Source of the DNA: Verrucomicrobiales bacterium
GTDB lineage: Bacteria > Verrucomicrobiota > Verrucomicrobiia > Limisphaerales > UBA9464
Length of the DNA: 10,957 nucleotides
Reading direction: 5' to 3'
Assembly: GCA_003445095.1 (NCBI GenBank)
Contig: DLVS01000857.1
Coordinates: forward strand, 1-10,957
Shown: in pieces, positions 6,939-10,957 of the stretch
Layout of the letters: each line of letters starts with the position of its first letter
Numbering within the stretch: position 1 is the stretch's first letter
Notes under the pieces: model-generated
The model's input: the letters and a program-made list of their open reading frames with translations, nothing else
What the model was told of the DNA's origin: nothing
The model's database searches: none
Made by a program: the position numbers and the translations under genes

Positions 6939-9842
6939 TTACCGGCCTTCAGGAATGCGGGTGCTAATCGTCCCGACTGCGGGTGCAGCGACGGAACTCA
7001 GTTGGCCCGCGACTCGTTGTAGCAGTGCGGTGGCTTCGGCCAATTTGTTATTCAATTCACTGATCTGTTGCTTCATATCTCCAATGGCCTGCTCTTGCTC
7101 CGCCAGACGTAGGTGTTGTTTCTTCACCTCATTCAGCATCATGGCATTCACCGCTTCGTAGCGCACTGATTGAATCTCTCCCTGTGAACCACGGGCCACT
7201 AACTGCGGGGCAATTTGATCCACTTCCTCAGCGATCAGACCAAATTGCACTAACCCCTGTGGATCAATATCGGGCTTATAACGGAACTCGACCGGCCGCA
7301 TTGCCAGAATCACTTCGCTCTCGTTGGCCATGTCACGGATCGCTTCTTTGTACCGACGTGAGGAGGAAAGAACCCCCAGTTTGCCTTCCGCATCGATGCG
7401 CACCGCCAGGCCGTCCGGAATGGTATTCGAATAAATGCCGGCGATAATGGTTTGTGTCTGAATTCCCTGCTGGCCGATTCGAATAGTTTTGGCGTCATCG
7501 GGAACACCTGGGGCGCCAATCATGATATTGTCATCACCGGTTGTTAGCCGACTTCCTGCTTCATAACCGACGGCAACATTATCATTGCCCGTCGTGTTTC
7601 CGCTGAGGGCGTTGCGTCCGAGTCCGATATTTCGTGAGCCGCTGGTGTTGGCGGCTAACGACCCATTCCCAGAGGCAACGTTAGCCTCGCCCGTCGTATT
7701 TCCGGCCAAGGCACCGACCCCCAGCGCGGAATTATCATTGCCCGTCGCATTGGCTCTCAGCGCCCCAAATCCCAGGGCCGAATTCTGATTGCCGGTGGTG
7801 AGGGACTCCAACGCGGCCGAACCCAACGCCGTGTTTCTCGCCCCTCTTCCCGAAAAACTTCCGGCACCCGATCCCACAAAGGTATTGTCCACCCCTAAGG
7901 CATGGAGAAATACGGCATCCCCGAGCGTCAGCACGCCCGTATTCGTGTCCATGGTGGTGGGTAATGAAAAGCGGGGCGCCGCGATGGCATCGTCCGCGTC
8001 GCGTCGCAACACATTCGAAGAGAGCAGCGAGTCCGGCAATGGGCCGTTGGTTAGTGCTTGAGCGTTGAGGAGTGTCAGACCGGCTCCATTCCCGACAAAT
8101 CGATTGGCAATATTGGTGAACGTATTGGTTCCGCTGAACGTCTGGCTAATATTGATTCGGGCGACGGACGCCGGCAACCGGCCAGGCGGGATTGTCCCTG
8201 ACCTGAGGGCGCTCGCATTAAGATTGGTGAGGCCGCCACCTTGCCCAAAGAACTGGTTGTCGGGATGGGTAAACACATTGGCGAGATCCACTCGCGCTAC
8301 CCGGGGAGAAAGTCGAGCATCCGCAAGAGTTCCAGTCCTAATTTCATCCGCATTCAAACCCCGAAGGCGTGAACCATCACCCGCGAAGCCCGTGGCGCTC
8401 ACCAATCCGGCCGATACATTTCCCTCCTCATCGCGTAACACCACATTGGTCGAGAGCCGCTCGTCAGCCAAAATGCCCGACAGGATGTTGGAAGCATTGA
8501 GGTTGTTTAGCTCCGCGCCCGTGCCCACGAAACGGTTGGAGGGATTGCTGAAGACATTCACCGAAGAGAATTCCTGATCCCGATTAATCCGAGCCACATT
8601 CGGGGAAAGCCGGGCCTCGGACAGCGTTCCGATCGAAATCGCGTTCGCGTTGAGATTAATCAAGCCGCCCCCCCCTCCGGTAAGCTCCGTAGCGTCGAGG
8701 CTCCTGACGCGGACCTGCCCCGCCGAGTCAGCCACCACCACCGTCGGGGACAGATGCTGATTCCCCAAAGTTCCCGTGGTAATTTTCGAGGCATCCAAGT
8801 CCGTCAAACCAACCCCATCGCCGACGAAGCGATTAGCAGGATTACCTAAGACGACCTGCCCGGAAAACACTTGGTTGCGGTCGAGGCGCGCGACGTTCGG
8901 GCTCAACTGCGCATCGGCGACGATGCCGGTCAGGCCGGTCGAGGCGTTGAGATTCGTTAGCGCAGCTCCATTCCCCACGAATAAGTCGGCTTGCGCATAC
9001 CGCACCTGGATCCCCCCCAAAGCATCTCGCACGACCACATTGGTAGAGAGCCGCTGGTCCGCCACGGTCCCCGTGAGAATTTTGGCAGCATCGAGGTCGC
9101 TCAGCCCCGCGCCAGTGCCCACGAAACGATTGGAGGGGTTGCTGAACACGTTGGCCGCCGAGAATTCCTGACCTCGATCGACGCGAGCGACATTCGCGGA
9201 AAGCCGATCATCAGCCAGCGTGCCGCTCAGAATATTGGAAGCATTAAGATTCGTCAGCGCCACTCCGCTCCCGATGAAGTAAGTCGCTTGCACGCTCTTG
9301 GCCTGAATTCCACCCAAGATATCGCGGAGCACCACATTCGGAGGCAGCTTTGCCGTCGTAATGCTCCCGTCCGGAACCTCCGCTGCCATCAACGCGTAGC
9401 CAACCGATGCAATTCGGTAGTCAGGAGCTAATTGCTCAAACGGACCGGCCGCGGCGGAACTGAACCAAACCCGCAACCGGACATCCGGGTTTGCAAATAC
9501 CGCCGACGGAATATTGGTAGTCATGCCGGAGAGCGCCGGATCGTTTCGATCTCCGAGCAGGACCTGGTAAAGCCCTTTGGTCACGGGCAGTGCCACTGCT
9601 TGGTTGGGCTCGCCGTTGGGAGTGCCATCGTTGCTCCACAGCGTCGGCCCGTTAGTCCCATTGATGAGCGAAAACTTAAAATGGCCGGTACCGTCGAAGT
9701 TCGTGGTCCCAACCACGAGACGACCTTGGTAGCTCAGCATACCTGGAGGCACCTGGGCCGCCGCTCGCGTGAGCGCCGGCAGGAGTACCGCGAGCGCAGC
9801 CGTGAGTCGGGCGAGTTGCCAAAGGGACGATTGGGGATTCAT
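6939..9842 (-). CDS. Secreted tail-fibre-like protein with Peptidase_S74 chaperone domain
   Basis: This is a predicted fibrous, probably trimeric, surface protein of 967 residues. A signal peptide ends near residue 30 (LTRAAAQ). Residues 31-152 form an N-terminal beta domain beginning MLSYQGRL, common at the start of such proteins. Residues 154-628 are alternating 48- and 51-residue repeats (GAGLTNLNA, GTLADARLSPNVAR). Residues 653-771 are seven 17-residue YadA-head-like repeats. Residues about 824-905 match the S74 intramolecular chaperone (SSRRYKEAI, FGLIAEEVDQIAP, VRYEAVNAMMLNEV). A coiled coil follows to about 945. In this family the chaperone drives trimer folding, then cleaves itself off using a Ser-Lys pair; Ser827 and Lys832 have the expected spacing. 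It is the first gene of a two-gene unit. No clear ribosome site precedes the ATG. The family occurs in phage tail spikes and in bacterial surface proteins; with a signal peptide and no phage neighbours, the latter fits better. Confidence 0.87.
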   Translation of the reverse strand: MNPQSSLWQLARLTAALAVLLPALTRAAAQVPPGMLSYQGRLVVGTTNFDGTGHFKFSLINGTNGPTLWSNDGTPNGEPNQAVALPVTKGLYQVLLGDRNDPALSGMTTNIPSAVFANPDVRLRVWFSSAAAGPFEQLAPDYRIASVGYALMAAEVPDGSITTAKLPPNVVLRDILGGIQAKSVQATYFIGSGVALTNLNASNILSGTLADDRLSANVARVDRGQEFSAANVFSNPSNRFVGTGAGLSDLDAAKILTGTVADQRLSTNVVVRDALGGIQVRYAQADLFVGNGAALTNLNASTGLTGIVADAQLSPNVARLDRNQVFSGQVVLGNPANRFVGDGVGLTDLDASKITTGTLGNQHLSPTVVVADSAGQVRVRSLDATELTGGGGGLINLNANAISIGTLSEARLSPNVARINRDQEFSSVNVFSNPSNRFVGTGAELNNLNASNILSGILADERLSTNVVLRDEEGNVSAGLVSATGFAGDGSRLRGLNADEIRTGTLADARLSPRVARVDLANVFTHPDNQFFGQGGGLTNLNASALRSGTIPPGRLPASVARINISQTFSGTNTFTNIANRFVGNGAGLTLLNAQALTNGPLPDSLLSSNVLRRDADDAIAAPRFSLPTTMDTNTGVLTLGDAVFLHALGVDNTFVGSGAGSFSGRGARNTALGSAALESLTTGNQNSALGFGALRANATGNDNSALGVGALAGNTTGEANVASGNGSLAANTSGSRNIGLGRNALSGNTTGNDNVAVGYEAGSRLTTGDDNIMIGAPGVPDDAKTIRIGQQGIQTQTIIAGIYSNTIPDGLAVRIDAEGKLGVLSSSRRYKEAIRDMANESEVILAMRPVEFRYKPDIDPQGLVQFGLIAEEVDQIAPQLVARGSQGEIQSVRYEAVNAMMLNEVKKQHLRLAEQEQAIGDMKQQISELNNKLAEATALLQRVAGQLSSVAAPAVGTISTRIPEGR
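7530..7886 (-). repeat. Seven tandem 51-bp repeats (17-residue YadA-head-like units)
   Basis: These repeats encode residues 653-771 of the fibre protein. Every unit is exactly 17 residues and starts with Asn, at 653, 670, 687, 704, 721, 738 and 755. An eighth partial unit starts at Asn772. A typical unit is NSALGFGALRANATGND. The pattern resembles left-handed beta-roll heads of trimeric adhesins, in which each unit makes one coil. Copies differ enough that they are best seen at protein level. Confidence 0.85.
7959..9383 (-). repeat. Alternating 144/153-bp repeat array in the fibre gene
   Basis: The array covers residues 154-628. Type B units (48 residues) carry VVLRD and GGIQ. Type A units (51 residues) carry VARVDR and FSNPSNRFVG. 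Both types end in a core like GAGLTNLNA. In coding order: B1 9383-9240, A1 9239-9087, B2 9086-8943, A2 8942-8790, B3 8789-8646, A3 8645-8493, B4 8492-8349, A4 8348-8214 (only 45 residues), A5 8213-8061, partial B5 8060-7959. The B+A period is exactly 297 bp through B4. The repeat probably builds a fibre shaft of beta-structure. Confidence 0.85.
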
Positions 9843-10203
9843 AAAGTATAGAATTCGAGCGCTGTCGGAGTTCGGGCGGACGGGCGGATCGTCAATGCAG
9901 TCCTAAGCCACCAGGCGCTTTGGCAAAAACCAATCGCGTCTCGTGCTGATGGCTGGTATATTCTTCAATTTCGACGACAGCGCCAGAACAGAGTTGTTGT
10001 GAACGGAACTTCGACCCTCGAAAGGCGCCGAAGCCAGGACCATGCCGATATGCCTGGTTTGGCTTGCTGTCCGAGCTCGGCAGGCAGGTTTCACCGGCGC
10101 AAGGCGGGTCTGGATGTCGACGCGGAGATTCTTCACGTTCCTCCGACTCCATCGCGCGAGGCCAAAGTTGCGTGCAACCCATTCGTTGGGAAAACTCTGT
10201 GTC
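9843..10203. other. Divergent intergenic region without a supportable gene
   Basis: This 361-bp gap lies between the minus-strand fibre gene and the plus-strand SUMF1-like gene, so it should hold promoters for both. On the minus strand TATACT (9850-9845) resembles a -10 box, but it sits two bases from the ATG and has no -35 partner. Small inverted repeats are present: TTCGA-CCC-TCGAA at 10010-10022 and the palindrome CCGAGCTCGG at 10071-10080. None is strong enough to call an operator. Open frames here lack recognisable domains. Confidence 0.5.
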
Positions 10204-10875
10204 ATGAAATTCGGTACTCTGAGCGCAAGTTGGCGATCGTACGGGTTGGTCTGCTTACTAGCGACCTTCGTCCACTCGACCCGGAGCCCCGCACAAGATT
10301 CGGGTCCCCGCTCAACACCGTCGAGCGAAGGCCAAGGCGCCGCTGCTAACACCTTTCCACTGAATCCCACGCGCGAGCGCCCCTTCACCAATTCGCTGGG
10401 AATGAGATTCGTCTCGATACCCGGAACGCCCGTTCTGTTTTCCGTCTGGGAGACCCGGGTTCAAGATTTCGCCGCTTTCGTGCGAGAAACGGGCTATCAA
10501 GCCACCGCAGGGGCCTATTCTCTCGGCACCAACAAATGGAAGCAACGGGGTGATACCTGGCAGTCCCCCGGGTTTCCTCAAAGCGACCGGCATCCCGTCT
10601 GCGGCGTTAGCTGGAATGATGCGCAAGCCTTCTGCGCCTGGTTGTCCAAGAAGGAAGGACGCACGTATCGATTGCCAACGGATCAGGAGTGGAGCCTCGC
10701 CGTGGCCCTACCCGCCGAATCCGGAGCGACACCCAAGGAGCGCAGCGGAAAAGTCCACGGGGTGTATCCTTGGGGAATAGCCATGCCACCGCACATCAAA
10801 GGCCTTTCAGCGGGCAATTATGCCGGCGCTGAATCTTCCGAAACCAATTGGCTGTCGGTCTTTCGAGTCATCTAA
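10204..10875 (+). CDS. Secreted SUMF1/formylglycine-generating-enzyme-like protein, prematurely ended
   Basis: The 223-residue product has a signal peptide (YGLVCLLATFVHS core, SPAQ cleavage near residue 31). It then has the N-terminal half of a sulfatase-modifying-factor (FGE-sulfatase, C-type-lectin-like) domain. Visible signatures are NSLGMRFVSIPG (63-74), VWETRVQDFAAFV (81-93), HPVCGVSWNDAQAFCAWL (130-147), YRLPTDQEWSLAV (155-167), YPWG (188-191) and GNYAGAE (204-210). True FGEs oxidise a sulfatase cysteine to formylglycine using cysteines near the C-terminus. That half is absent here, so no activity can be claimed. The stop (TAA, 10873-10875) falls where the family continues. The ATG at 10204 was chosen because it gives the signal peptide; the frame is open upstream to 10042. 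The product is either a broken gene or a sequencing artefact at the end. Confidence 0.75.
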   Translation: MKFGTLSASWRSYGLVCLLATFVHSTRSPAQDSGPRSTPSSEGQGAAANTFPLNPTRERPFTNSLGMRFVSIPGTPVLFSVWETRVQDFAAFVRETGYQATAGAYSLGTNKWKQRGDTWQSPGFPQSDRHPVCGVSWNDAQAFCAWLSKKEGRTYRLPTDQEWSLAVALPAESGATPKERSGKVHGVYPWGIAMPPHIKGLSAGNYAGAESSETNWLSVFRVI

Positions 10876-10957
10876 GACTATCACGACCTATTCATCCGCA
10901 CCCCCTCGTTATGGATGTTCCCCTCCATCATGATCGTCTTATACGATTTGTCTGGTA
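10876..10957 (+). pseudogene. Continuation of the SUMF1-like frame beyond the in-frame stop, cut by the window edge
   Basis: Read in the same frame as the gene at 10204, these bases still look like the family. DYHD and IRT are followed by FP at the usual distance, and then LYDLSG, which corresponds to the well-known GLYDLSGN motif. The 14 residues from Thr of IRT to Leu of LYD equal the usual spacing (TAPVGSFPANRFGL-type), but most residues between are altered (for example LWM in place of VGS). No frameshift is needed. The rest of the domain would lie outside the window. Confidence 0.6.

Noticed and set aside
7530..9383. The regular repeats as a CRISPR array or tandem non-coding satellite
   Set aside because: All periods are multiples of three and the open frame is unbroken. 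Conservation follows amino-acid positions, and there is no short identical repeat with unique spacers.
6939..9842. Reading the S74 protein as a prophage tail fibre
   Set aside because: It has an N-terminal signal peptide and is paired with an exported Ig/PPC protein. No phage structural, lysis or integrase genes are present in the window.
9843..9850. TATACT box just upstream of the fibre gene start, possibly giving a leaderless mRNA
   Set aside because: It is only two bases from the ATG, so transcription would begin inside the coding sequence, and no -35 element sits at the right distance.
10051..10086. Inverted repeat TGCCTG / CAGGCA with the palindrome CCGAGCTCGG
   Set aside because: Arms of six bases with a 24-base loop, and a single 10-bp palindrome, are expected by chance in 11 kb of GC-rich DNA.
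9903..10391. A 162-codon minus-strand open frame across the divergent spacer
   Set aside because: It overlaps the signal peptide and first part of the SUMF1-like gene, is rich in Arg and Ser, and shows no family motif.

Overview
The window looks like accessory chromosomal DNA from a Verrucomicrobiota-type bacterium, or a close PVC relative. This is an inference from family content: a secreted FecR-TPR-beta-barrel protein, a secreted protein of Ig-like and PPC-like modules, a repeat-rich fibre ending in a Peptidase_S74 chaperone, and a secreted sulfatase-modifying-factor-like protein. Start sites have weak or no Shine-Dalgarno sequences. No rRNA, tRNA, CRISPR array, insertion sequence or phage structural cluster was found.

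Layout: 1-522 is non-coding or unrecognised, with one possible promoter (406-435). Position 523-4104 (+) encodes a large outer-membrane protein: signal peptide, FecR-like domain, TPR solenoid, then a long beta-barrel ending in Phe. After a 58-bp gap comes a convergent two-gene unit on the minus strand, transcribed from 9842 down to 4163. Its first gene (9842-6939) encodes a fibre-like secreted protein with an alternating 48/51-residue repeat, seven exact 17-residue YadA-head-like repeats, a predicted self-cleaving S74 chaperone and a C-terminal coiled coil. Only 4 bp later, the second gene (6934-4163) encodes a modular Ig/PPC surface protein. A 361-bp divergent spacer follows, then a plus-strand SUMF1/FGE-like gene (from 10204). 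It stops early at 10873-10875, although the same frame continues to resemble the family up to the window edge.

How the genes may work together (inference): the three large proteins all have export signals and surface-type architectures. The two minus-strand genes are probably co-transcribed. They may form a surface fibre and its adhesive partner, with the plug-less TPR barrel as a candidate exporter or anchor. The sequence does not prove this link. The most notable observations are the strict repeat periodicity of the fibre and its one break, the predicted autoprocessing site, and the damaged or mis-sequenced end of the SUMF1-like gene.
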